From Planctomycetaceae bacterium (lineage in GTDB: Bacteria > Planctomycetota > Phycisphaerae > Phycisphaerales > SM1A02): a stretch of DNA of 43,596 bases. Below are positions 29,313 through 38,933 of the stretch, in pieces. Numbering within the stretch: the stretch's first letter is position 1; every line of letters starts with the position of its first letter. The translations under genes and the position numbers were made by a program. Below the pieces are notes generated by a model that was not told the origin of the DNA, did not search any database, and saw nothing but the letters and a program-made list of their open reading frames with translations. Where the stretch lies: positions 1 through 43,596 of the forward strand of contig JAJTGK010000017.1 of assembly GCA_021297815.1 (NCBI GenBank). The letters are read 5' to 3'.

Positions 29313-29839
29313 TGCGCTGGATGTGGATCGACAAGGTCGTCGCGTACGAGCCCAACAGGCGGCTCGTCGCCGTGAAGGGCGTGTCGCTCTCCGAGGAGCA
29401 TCTGCACGCGCACTTCGCGGCCGAGGGCGCGCTGCCCGCGTGCCCCGTGATGCCGAACTCGCTCATCCTCGAGGGCATGGCGCAGACCGCGGGCATCCTC
29501 GTGGGCAGCGTGCATGGCTTCCGCGAGAAGGTCGTGCTCGCCAAGGTCGCGTCGGCGGTCATCGAGCGCGATGTCAATCCTGGCGAGACGATCCGCTACG
29601 ACGCGACCATCGAGCGCATGGACGAGTCGGGCGCGAGCACGGTCGGCACCATCGAGCGCTTCTCGTTCGTCGACAACGCGTGGGCGCCCGTCGGCCGCAT
29701 CGAGATGATGTTCAGCCACCTCGACCAGAACCGCGCGGGCACCGAGTTCCCCGAGGAGAACTTCGTGTTCGGCGAGAACTTCCGCACGCTGCTGTCGGGC
29801 CTCGGCGCCATCGCGCCTGGGGCGAAGTCCCCGCATTGA
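29312..29839 (+). CDS. FabZ/FabA-like hotdog dehydratase paralogue
   Basis: LHAHFAAEGALPACPVMPNSLILEGMAQTAGILVG; start codon immediately follows the ACP stop (TGATG). Confidence 0.83.
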   Translation: MRWMWIDKVVAYEPNRRLVAVKGVSLSEEHLHAHFAAEGALPACPVMPNSLILEGMAQTAGILVGSVHGFREKVVLAKVASAVIERDVNPGETIRYDATIERMDESGASTVGTIERFSFVDNAWAPVGRIEMMFSHLDQNRAGTEFPEENFVFGENFRTLLSGLGAIAPGAKSPH

Positions 29840-29912
29840 TCGCGGGCTGAATCCCGCGCCGGCGCCAAGGGCTCCGATCCTTCCCGCCATGCCGGCGGCC
29901 GAAGGAGCACCC

Positions 29913-30434
29913 ATGCCCAGGCTTGCGATCGTCGAACCGAAGGACGCCACGGGAGAGGCCGCGCGGATCCTCGCATCCGCCCCGATCAACATCTTCAAGG
30001 GGCTGGCCGCGCACCCCGAGATCTTCACCGCATTCGTGTCGTTCATGCGTGCGGTCGAGCATGCGCCCGTACTCACCAGGGCCGAGAAGGAGCTGGTCAT
30101 GCTGCGCGCCGCCGAGTTGCGCGGCTGCGGCTACTGCACCGCGGCGCACACGCCGATTGCATCGGGCGCTGGCGTCGACGCGACGACGGCGCTCGAGGCG
30201 CGCCGCGGCCGCTCGGGCGATCCGAAGCGCCAGGCGCTGCTCGCGTTCACGAGCGCCGTGGTCGAGAAGGAGGGCTTCGTCAGCGACGCCCAGCTCGCCG
30301 AGTTCCGCGCCGCGGGATACGACGACAAGGCCGCGATCGAGGCGATCGCCGCGATCACGCTCATGACCTTCACGACCCTCTTCAACCATGTGCACGACAC
30401 GGCGCTCGACTTCCCGCCCGTGCCCGCCGCCTGA
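29913..30434 (+). CDS. AhpD-like / carboxymuconolactone decarboxylase-family protein
   Basis: LTRAEKELVMLRAAELRGCGYCTAAHTPIA with CxxC...H; aaggag Shine-Dalgarno-like sequence upstream. Confidence 0.88.
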   Translation: MPRLAIVEPKDATGEAARILASAPINIFKGLAAHPEIFTAFVSFMRAVEHAPVLTRAEKELVMLRAAELRGCGYCTAAHTPIASGAGVDATTALEARRGRSGDPKRQALLAFTSAVVEKEGFVSDAQLAEFRAAGYDDKAAIEAIAAITLMTFTTLFNHVHDTALDFPPVPAA

Positions 30435-30465
30435 CCAAGGCCAGGCGACGCACTTCGCAAAACCA

Positions 30466-30498
30466 CACCGCCCCGCGCAGGTCATGCGCGGGGCGGTG
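30466..30498 (+). terminator. Strong hairpin downstream of the AhpD-like gene
   Basis: caccgccccgcgca-ggtca-tgcgcggggcggtg, 14-bp perfect stem followed by gcgttt. Confidence 0.7.
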
Positions 30499-30856
30499 GC
30501 GTTTCAGACTGCGGTCCGGGTTGCTCCTCAGCCAACCCGGTCCGCTCGGAGGCAAGGGAGGCCCCGATCGGGGAGGCATGTCCGATGCGGGGCCGATCCA
30601 AGGTCGTCTCGCCCGGGCGAACCCGGACTTGACCCGTCGCACCGCGGAGTCCCTTACGCGGCGGCGACTTCACAACAGTCGATTTCACGGGCGCCGCACG
30701 CAAGTACATCGATCGATGTCGGGGCCGAAGGCGGTTGGTCTGTGCGGCCTCGGCGGCCTACGCGTTCCCAAGGGCGCGTTCGAGACGGTGTTCGAGCGCG
30801 GAAACAGTCCTCCGACGGCCAAAAACACGCCCCGAGGCCTGCCGTAGGATGCCTGC

Positions 30857-31414
30857 GTGAGCCGCCATCTCGCCATCTACACGGGCTCGTTCGACCCGAT
30901 CAGCTTCGGCCATCTCGACATCCTCGGCCGCAGCCGCGGCATGTTCGACGAGGTCGTGCTCGCCATCGGCCGCAACCCGAACAAGGAGGCGCTCTTCAGC
31001 TTCGACGAGCGCGAGTCGATGGCGAAGGCCCTCGTCGCCGAGATGCTGGAGAAGGAGCCGCACGGCGCGCTCGTGCGCGTCGAGCACTACACGGGCCTGA
31101 CCGTCGACTACGCGAAGGCGGTGGGCGCGTGCGCCATCATCCGCGGCATCCGCAACATCACCGACCTCGCGGGCGAGTGCCAGCTCGCCATCACCAACCG
31201 CCAGGTCGCGGGCATCGAGACGGTCTTCATCGTGACGGGCGAGAACTTCGCCTACACGAGTTCGAGCCTGATCAAGCAGATCGCCGCGCTCGGCGGCTCG
31301 CTCGACGCGCTGTCCACGCTGGTGCCCCCGGTCGTGATCGACGCGCTGCGGTCGAAGCGCCGCGACCCGTCGAACCCCATCGGGCGCCTCGCCCGCGACG
31401 GGCTCGCCGAGTGA
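30857..31414 (+). CDS. coaD: Pantetheine-phosphate adenylyltransferase
   Basis: AIYTGSFDPISFGHLDILGRSRGMFDEVVLAIGRNPNKE...CAIIRGIRNITD...AYTSSSLIKQIAALGG; GTG start. Confidence 0.95.
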   Translation: MSRHLAIYTGSFDPISFGHLDILGRSRGMFDEVVLAIGRNPNKEALFSFDERESMAKALVAEMLEKEPHGALVRVEHYTGLTVDYAKAVGACAIIRGIRNITDLAGECQLAITNRQVAGIETVFIVTGENFAYTSSSLIKQIAALGGSLDALSTLVPPVVIDALRSKRRDPSNPIGRLARDGLAE

Positions 31415-31443
31415 CGCCGCCGCGCTGATACCCTGCGCGCCTC

Positions 31444-32127
31444 ATGTCCGCGACTGTCCGCGTCATCTCCATCGGAACCATGGCCGCAAACCCTCACTGG
31501 GGTGAGCGCGGCGCCGTGCGCCCTCCGCACGCGACGACTTCGCTCGTCGTGTCGGGGGCCGCGCGAATCCTGGTCGACCCGTCGCTTCCCGCCCAGGCAC
31601 TGGTGCCGCGGCTCGCCGAGCGCGCAGGCATCGGGCCCGACCAGATCACGCATGTCTTCCTGACCTGCCTCAGCCCGACGCATCGTCGCGGCCTGCTCGC
31701 GTTCGAGCGGGCGCAGTGGCTGGTGAGCGAGCGCGAGCGCGAGACGATCGGCGTGCAGCTCATCGAGAAGCTGCGCGAGGCGCAGGAAGCAGGGGACGAG
31801 GACCTCGTGCAGACGATCGGTCAGGAAGTCGCGGTGGTGCAGCGCACGACATCCGCGCCCGACCGTCTGGCGGCGGGGGTCGATCTCTTTCCGCTGTACG
31901 GCGCAACCCCGGGCTGCTGCGGGCTGCTGCTCCCGTCGGCAGGTTCGACCACGCTCATCGCGGGCGATGCGGTGCCGACGGTGGAGCACCTCGAGGCGGG
32001 TCAGGTCATCTCGCCGTGCTACGACCTCGAGTCGGCGCGCGAGAGTTTCACCGAAGCGGTCGAGATCGCGGACTGGATCGTGTGCGGCCGCGACAACATG
32101 GTGCCGAACCAGTCGCGGCGCATCTAG
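31444..32127 (+). CDS. Metallo-beta-lactamase-fold protein with degenerate metal motifs
   Basis: ARILVDPSL, THVFLTCLSPTHRRGLL, YGATPGCCGLLL, TLIAGDAVPT follow the MBL layout but several canonical His/Asp are replaced. Confidence 0.75.
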   Translation: MSATVRVISIGTMAANPHWGERGAVRPPHATTSLVVSGAARILVDPSLPAQALVPRLAERAGIGPDQITHVFLTCLSPTHRRGLLAFERAQWLVSERERETIGVQLIEKLREAQEAGDEDLVQTIGQEVAVVQRTTSAPDRLAAGVDLFPLYGATPGCCGLLLPSAGSTTLIAGDAVPTVEHLEAGQVISPCYDLESARESFTEAVEIADWIVCGRDNMVPNQSRRI

Positions 32128-32141
32128 CGCTGTTTCCGGCC

Positions 32142-32196
32142 GGTGCCTGGCACATGCCAGGCAGTGCCAGGCACTGCACGGCACGAGCCAGGCACC
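32142..32196 (+). repeat. 55-bp palindromic element, copy C
   Basis: ggtgcctggcacatgccaggcagtgccaggcactgcacggcacgagccaggcacc. Confidence 0.97.
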
Positions 32197-32351
32197 AAGC
32201 CGAGTCGTGATCGCCGTTCGCTGGCACGGCGCTCCACCGACCGACGCGAACTTCTCGGAATCGCTCGAACGCGGCCAAATTGTTCGCGTTCGCGCACCAG
32301 TGCCCCCATCGACCCGCCCGTGCAGGGCCTCGCGCACGCCGAGGGCCGCCC

Positions 32352-32406
32352 GGTGCCTGGCACGTGCCAGGCAGTGCCAGGCACTGCACGGCACGTGCCA
32401 GGCACC
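32352..32406 (+). repeat. 55-bp palindromic element, copy D (matches the consensus)
   Basis: ggtgcctggcacgtgccaggcagtgccaggcactgcacggcacgtgccaggcacc. Confidence 0.97.
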
Positions 32407-32435
32407 AGTCGGTTGGGAGCGCCGCCCACGCCCCT

Positions 32436-33413
32436 ATGATGCACCCCATGCTTCCAGGCCGCCCCACCCCCGGACAGGCCGAGCCCAAGCCCACGCCCGC
32501 CGCGGGCGCGTGGCCAGGCCCCGACCCGACCTTGGCGCCCGTCACCGTGCGATCGCTCCAGCGCGCCATGCGCGAGGGCAAGACCTTCGCCGCGCTGACC
32601 TGCTACGACGCCACCACCGCCCGTTGGCTCGAGCGTGCGGGCGTCCCCGTGCTCCTCGTCGGCGACACCGCGGCCGAGATGGTGCTCGGTCACCCGAACA
32701 CCCTGCACGCGCCTCTCGACTTCCTGATCACGCTCACCGCCGCCGTCAAGCGCGGCGCGCCGCGCTGCCTCGTGATGGCCGACATGCCCTTCATGAGCTA
32801 CCAGACGAGCGATGCCGACGGCGTGCGCAACGCAGGCCGCTTCATGACCGAAGGCATGGCCGACTGCGTGAAGCTCGAGGTCGACGCATCGTTCGCGCCC
32901 CTCGTCGCGCTCATGACGCGCGCGGGCGTGCCTGTCGTCGCGCACATCGGCTCGCGGCCCCAGCACGCGAAGCAGGTCGGCGGCTACGCCGCCGCGGGTA
33001 AGACCGCCGACGAGGCGATCCGGATCATCGCCGACGCCGACGCCATGCTCGCCGCAGGCGCCAGCATGCTCCTCGTCGAGGCGACCCCGCTCGAGGTCAC
33101 CGAGGAGATCGTGCGCCGCTCGACCGTCCCCGTCATCGGCTGCGGTGCGGGCGCGGGCTGCCACGGCCAGGTCGTCGTCCTGCACGACCTGCTCGGCCTC
33201 ACCGAGCGCCAGCCACCCTTCGCGCTTCCGATCGCGCAGCTCGGGTCGCAGCTGTCGGCGGTGGCCGACACCTGGAAATCCCGCGTCCGCGAAGGCACGC
33301 TCGGCGAGCACCCCTATGCGCTCGCCGACCGCGAGCGGGCGGAGTTCCTCCGACGGATCGGCCGCTCCGCGGCATCCGATGCATCCACGGGCGGCGACGC
33401 TCGGAATACCTGA
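32436..33413 (+). CDS. panB: 3-methyl-2-oxobutanoate hydroxymethyltransferase
   Basis: LTCYDATTARWLERAGVPVLLVGDTAAEMVLGHPNT...VMADMPFMSYQ...VKLEVD...AHIGSRPQHAKQVGGYAAAGKT...EATPLEVTEEI. Start ambiguous (32436/32439). Confidence 0.95.
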   Translation: MMHPMLPGRPTPGQAEPKPTPAAGAWPGPDPTLAPVTVRSLQRAMREGKTFAALTCYDATTARWLERAGVPVLLVGDTAAEMVLGHPNTLHAPLDFLITLTAAVKRGAPRCLVMADMPFMSYQTSDADGVRNAGRFMTEGMADCVKLEVDASFAPLVALMTRAGVPVVAHIGSRPQHAKQVGGYAAAGKTADEAIRIIADADAMLAAGASMLLVEATPLEVTEEIVRRSTVPVIGCGAGAGCHGQVVVLHDLLGLTERQPPFALPIAQLGSQLSAVADTWKSRVREGTLGEHPYALADRERAEFLRRIGRSAASDASTGGDARNT

Positions 33414-33563
33414 GCGGGTCGCGCGGACCATTCGTCCCCGCTCCCGCGTCGGGCGGCTCGCTTCGTCGAGGCCGCCGCCCGAACCGACCGAAGAACCCCC
33501 CGAAGGAAGCTCACCCGCGCGCAGGGCCCCGCGCCCCGCGCGTCACGAAGGACAGGACGCCCC

Positions 33564-35048
<1,485 letters not shown>

Positions 35049-35122
35049 CCGCCGCAGTAGCCCCGCGAAGTCGCCACGACGCGCTTTTGCCCGCCCGCCC
35101 CCTCGGGTAGCATCGCCGCGCC

Positions 35123-35980
35123 ATGTCGACGCCGTCGAAATCCGACCAGCCCATCCTGCTCGAGGTGAAGAACCTCAAGACCTGGTTCCCGATCCGCCGC
35201 GGGCTCCTGCAGCGCACGGTCGGGCATGTCAAGGCGGTCGACGATGTCAGCTTCCATGTGCGCCGCGGCGAGACGCTCGGCCTCGTCGGCGAGTCGGGCT
35301 GCGGCAAGACGACCGTCGGCCGCACGCTCCTGCGCCTGATCCCGAACTCGGGCGGCGATGTCCGCTTCGACGGCAAGGATGTGTTCGGCGCGAGCGCCCT
35401 CGACATGCGCCGCCTGCGCCGCGAGATGCAGATCATCTTCCAGGATCCGGGCGGAAGCCTGAACCCGCGCATGCGCGTCGGCCGCATCGTGGGCGAGCCG
35501 CTCGAGGTCCACGGCCTCTCCTCGGGAGACGAGCTGCGCACGCGCGTCGAGGAACTCCTCGTCCGCTGCGGCCTCTGGAAGCAGGCCGCCGACCGCTACC
35601 CGCACGAGTTCAGCGGCGGCCAGCGACAGCGCATCGGCATCGCCCGCGCGCTCGCGCTCCAGCCGCGGCTCATCGTGTGCGACGAGCCCACGAGCGCGCT
35701 CGATGTGTCGATCCAGTCGCAGATCCTCAACCTGCTCAGCGACCTGCAGGACGAGATGGGCCTTTCGTACCTGTTCATCTCGCACGACATGGCCGTCATC
35801 CACCACATCTGCGACCGCATCGCGGTGATGTACAACGGCAAGATCGTCGAGGAAGGCACGCGCGACGAGATCATCAACTCGCCGAAGCACGAGTACACGC
35901 AGGCGCTGCTTTCCGCGGTGCCCGAGGCCGATCCGCGCCGCAAGAAGCAGCGCCTCAGGCTCGCGAACGCGCGCATGTAG
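35123..35980 (+). CDS. Oligopeptide/dipeptide ABC transporter ATP-binding protein (OppF/DppF-like)
   Basis: [84 protein letters not shown]. Confidence 0.93.
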   Translation: MSTPSKSDQPILLEVKNLKTWFPIRRGLLQRTVGHVKAVDDVSFHVRRGETLGLVGESGCGKTTVGRTLLRLIPNSGGDVRFDGKDVFGASALDMRRLRREMQIIFQDPGGSLNPRMRVGRIVGEPLEVHGLSSGDELRTRVEELLVRCGLWKQAADRYPHEFSGGQRQRIGIARALALQPRLIVCDEPTSALDVSIQSQILNLLSDLQDEMGLSYLFISHDMAVIHHICDRIAVMYNGKIVEEGTRDEIINSPKHEYTQALLSAVPEADPRRKKQRLRLANARM

Positions 35981-36008
35981 GTGGCAGGTCGCGTGCTACG
36001 CTAGCCCC

Positions 36009-36488
36009 ATGCAGGGCAAGAAGGCCTTCTGGGCCACGATCGTCGTTCTCGCCATTCCCACGGTGTTCATGACCGTGTTCGCCTGGCGCATGGTCGGAGG
36101 CGTCCGCGCCGACGCGCGCCTCACCGACGCGCGCCTTCGCGAGCTCGCCTGGGCCGTCGTCGCCTACGCCGACGCAAGCGCCGCGTTTCCCATCTCGGAA
36201 GCGGAGCTGCGTGCGTTTGCCGCCGCTGGCGTTCCTGATGCCGTGCGCACCCCAGCGCCCGCCGACGCCGAGCGCCGCTACCCCGCGACCCGCGCCGAGG
36301 CCGCCGCAGACTCGGCCGAACCCACGCCCACGCTCGACCAGTGCCTCGACTCGATCGAGGTCGAATGGCCCACCGCCCGCGATGTGCAGCCCATCCTGCG
36401 CTCGAAGGGCAAGGCCACCCTGCAGGGCACCGCGCCCACGGTGGGCCAGTGGCTCTTCGCCATGGCCGAACGCCTGCGCGGGGGCTGA
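36009..36488 (+). CDS. Hypothetical membrane-anchored protein
   Basis: 159 aa, N-terminal TM KKAFWATIVVLAIPTVFMTVFAWRMV; no family recognised. Confidence 0.55.
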   Translation: MQGKKAFWATIVVLAIPTVFMTVFAWRMVGGVRADARLTDARLRELAWAVVAYADASAAFPISEAELRAFAAAGVPDAVRTPAPADAERRYPATRAEAAADSAEPTPTLDQCLDSIEVEWPTARDVQPILRSKGKATLQGTAPTVGQWLFAMAERLRGG

Positions 36489-36540
36489 TTCCCCGTCCTT
36501 CAGGGGCTCCGCGGCCGCGCCATTCCGCTAGATTTGCCGC

Positions 36541-37434
36541 ATGCCCGAAGCCGCCTCCGCGCCCGTCGCGCCCATCCAGCAGACCCTTCCCGAGACGCCG
36601 CTGCGCGATGTCATGGGGGGCGCGAGCCGCTGGACGATCCCGATCCACGAGCACGGGTTCATCGCCCTCGTCGACGCCATGCCGCGCCTCGTGCCCGAGG
36701 GGCAGACGGCCGACAGCGCCATCGTGCAGTCGGCGCGCGTGTCGTACGGGCAGGGCACCAAGATGGTCAGCGAGGACCGCGGCCTCGTCCGCTACCTCAT
36801 GCGCCACCGCCACTCGACCCCGTTCGAGATGGTCGAGTTCAAGTTCCACATCGCGATGCCGATCTTCATCGCGCGCCAGTGGATCCGCCACCGCACCGCC
36901 AATGTGAACGAGTACAGCGCGCGCTACTCGATCATGCCCGACCGCTTCTACAAGCCCGATGTCGAGAATGTGCGCAAGCAGTCGAAGTCGAACAGGCAGG
37001 GCGGCGACGGCGCCATCGACGCGGGCACCGCCGAGGAGTTCCTCAAGCTCCTCGAGAGCGCCGAGGCGAACTACGCGAAGTACCTCGACCTGACCGAGCG
37101 CGGCGTCGCGCGCGAGCTCGCGCGCGCGGTGCTGCCCGTGTCGGTCTACACCGAGTGGTACTGGAAGTGCGACCTGCACAACATCTTCCACTTCCTGTCG
37201 CTGCGCATGGATCCGCACGCCCAGATCGAGATCCAGGACTACGCGAAGGCGATGTACGAGCTGATCAAGCCGATCGTGCCCGTCGCGAGCGAGGCGTTCG
37301 AGGACTACCGCCTCAACGCCATGCACCTCACGGGGCTCGAGATCGACGCCATCCGCGCGGGCAAGCCGCTTGCCACCGAGAACAAGCGCGAGCAGGCCGA
37401 GTGGGACGCTAAGAAGGCGCGGCTCGGGCTCTGA
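36541..37434 (+). CDS. thyX: Flavin-dependent thymidylate synthase
   Basis: MRHRHSTPFEMVEFKFHIAMPIFIARQWIRHRTANVNEYSARYS (ThyX motif RHR-x7-S). Confidence 0.96.
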   Translation: MPEAASAPVAPIQQTLPETPLRDVMGGASRWTIPIHEHGFIALVDAMPRLVPEGQTADSAIVQSARVSYGQGTKMVSEDRGLVRYLMRHRHSTPFEMVEFKFHIAMPIFIARQWIRHRTANVNEYSARYSIMPDRFYKPDVENVRKQSKSNRQGGDGAIDAGTAEEFLKLLESAEANYAKYLDLTERGVARELARAVLPVSVYTEWYWKCDLHNIFHFLSLRMDPHAQIEIQDYAKAMYELIKPIVPVASEAFEDYRLNAMHLTGLEIDAIRAGKPLATENKREQAEWDAKKARLGL

Positions 37435-37445
37435 ACGCCGTCGCG

Positions 37446-38870
37446 TCAGTCGTCTGAATCGTCGTCGGCAACTGCTTCGTCCGCGCCGGGCGGCAGCATC
37501 GCCTGCACATCCGCCTCGGTCGCCGCGTCGATGGTGCGCAGCCGCTTGTCGAGCGTGCCCGTGCGCTTCACCGTCGCCGCGATCGCGTTGCGCGCCGCGT
37601 TGAGCTGCGCCTCGACCTTGCCGAGCTCGCCGCCGAACATCTGGAACTGCTTGCGCGTGACCGCGAGCAGCTTCATGAGCTCGGCGCTCTGCTTCTGCAC
37701 GGCCAGCGTGCGGAAGCCCATCTGGAGCGCGTTCAGATAGGCCGCGAGCGTGGTCGGGCTCGCGAGCGTGACCTTGTACTCCGACTGAAGCTTCTCGATG
37801 AGGCCGGGCTCGCGCAAGACCTCGGCGAACAGGCTCTCGAGCGGCAGGTAGAGCACCGCGAAGTTCGTCGTGCGCGGCGGCTTCACATACTTGTCGCGGA
37901 TGTCGCGCGCGAAGCCGAGCACCGCGCCGACCATCTGCTTGCGCTCGAACTCCGCATCGGCGAGCTCGCCGCGCTCGAGGTGCAGCAGCATGCGCTCGTA
38001 GCTCTCCTTCGGGAACTTCGCGTCGATCGGCAGGAACACGGTCGCGTCGGCGCCGTCCTCCTCCCTGCCCGGCAGGCGGATCGCGAACTCGACCGTCTCG
38101 CCGCCCGTGCGCGAGGGCTTGAAGTTCCGCTCGATCTGCGCGGGGTGCAGGAACTCCTCGAGCAGACCGTTCAGCATCACCTCGCCGAACACGCCGCGCG
38201 TCTTCACGCCCTCGAGCGTCTTGCGCAGGTCGGTCCCGAGCTCGCGGTGCACCTGCTCGAGGCGCTCGCTGACCTGCTTGAACGCCTCGCCGAGCCGCGT
38301 CTGCAGCGTCTCGTTGAGCTTCTGGTCGACGACGCCGCGCATCTCGTCGAGCTTCTTCTGGTTCTCCTGCTTCAGTTCATCGAGCTTCTGCTGGTTCGAG
38401 GCCTTGAGCTCGTCGAGCTTCTGCTGGTTCGACGACTGCAGCGACTCGAGCCGCGACTGCACGGTGGAGCGCACCGCCTCGAGCGACTCGACCATCTTCT
38501 GCTGCTGCCCCGCAAGCGCCCGCGCGAGCTCCTCGCGGTGCGTCTTCGACGCCTCGGCGCTCTCGGTGCGCTGCGCCGCGGCCTGCTGGCCCATCTCGTC
38601 GCGCAGGCGGCGCGCGCTTTCGGTGGCCTCGTTGCGCAGCAGGACGAACGACTCGCCGTTCGCACGCTGGATCTGCTCGACGGCCGCGCCCGTGCGCTTC
38701 ACCTCGTCGGAGATCGGCGACACCGCGTCGCGCAGCGCCTGCGCCGCACGCTGCTCGGCGGCCACACGCTCCTCGGGCGATTCGCCCGCCTCAGGCTTGG
38801 TGCGGATCCAGGCGATGGCCGCAGCGGCGATCGCGGCGGCGGCGGTGATGACGAGCAGGACATTGTCCAT
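37446..38870 (-). CDS. rmuC: DNA recombination protein RmuC
   Basis: N-terminal TM, long coiled coil, TRGVFGEVMLNGLLEEFLHPAQIERNF, FLPIDAKFPKESYERML, DIRDKYVKPPRTTNFAVLYLPLESLFAEV. Confidence 0.95.
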   Translation of the reverse strand: MDNVLLVITAAAAIAAAAIAWIRTKPEAGESPEERVAAEQRAAQALRDAVSPISDEVKRTGAAVEQIQRANGESFVLLRNEATESARRLRDEMGQQAAAQRTESAEASKTHREELARALAGQQQKMVESLEAVRSTVQSRLESLQSSNQQKLDELKASNQQKLDELKQENQKKLDEMRGVVDQKLNETLQTRLGEAFKQVSERLEQVHRELGTDLRKTLEGVKTRGVFGEVMLNGLLEEFLHPAQIERNFKPSRTGGETVEFAIRLPGREEDGADATVFLPIDAKFPKESYERMLLHLERGELADAEFERKQMVGAVLGFARDIRDKYVKPPRTTNFAVLYLPLESLFAEVLREPGLIEKLQSEYKVTLASPTTLAAYLNALQMGFRTLAVQKQSAELMKLLAVTRKQFQMFGGELGKVEAQLNAARNAIAATVKRTGTLDKRLRTIDAATEADVQAMLPPGADEAVADDDSDD

Positions 38871-38933
38871 CAGGTTCCTCCACGACCACGACGCGCGTCC
38901 GCGGGGATTTCCGCGGGCCGAAGGCGCGGTTTC

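Noticed and set aside
31444-31520. Pseudogene call for the MBL-fold gene
   Set aside because: The frame is fully open with normal codon usage; motif changes look like divergence rather than decay.
25429-32406. CRISPR array based on recurring 55-bp palindromes
   Set aside because: Only two copies per site, unequal spacers (88 and 155 bp) and no cas genes; repeat length and geometry do not fit.
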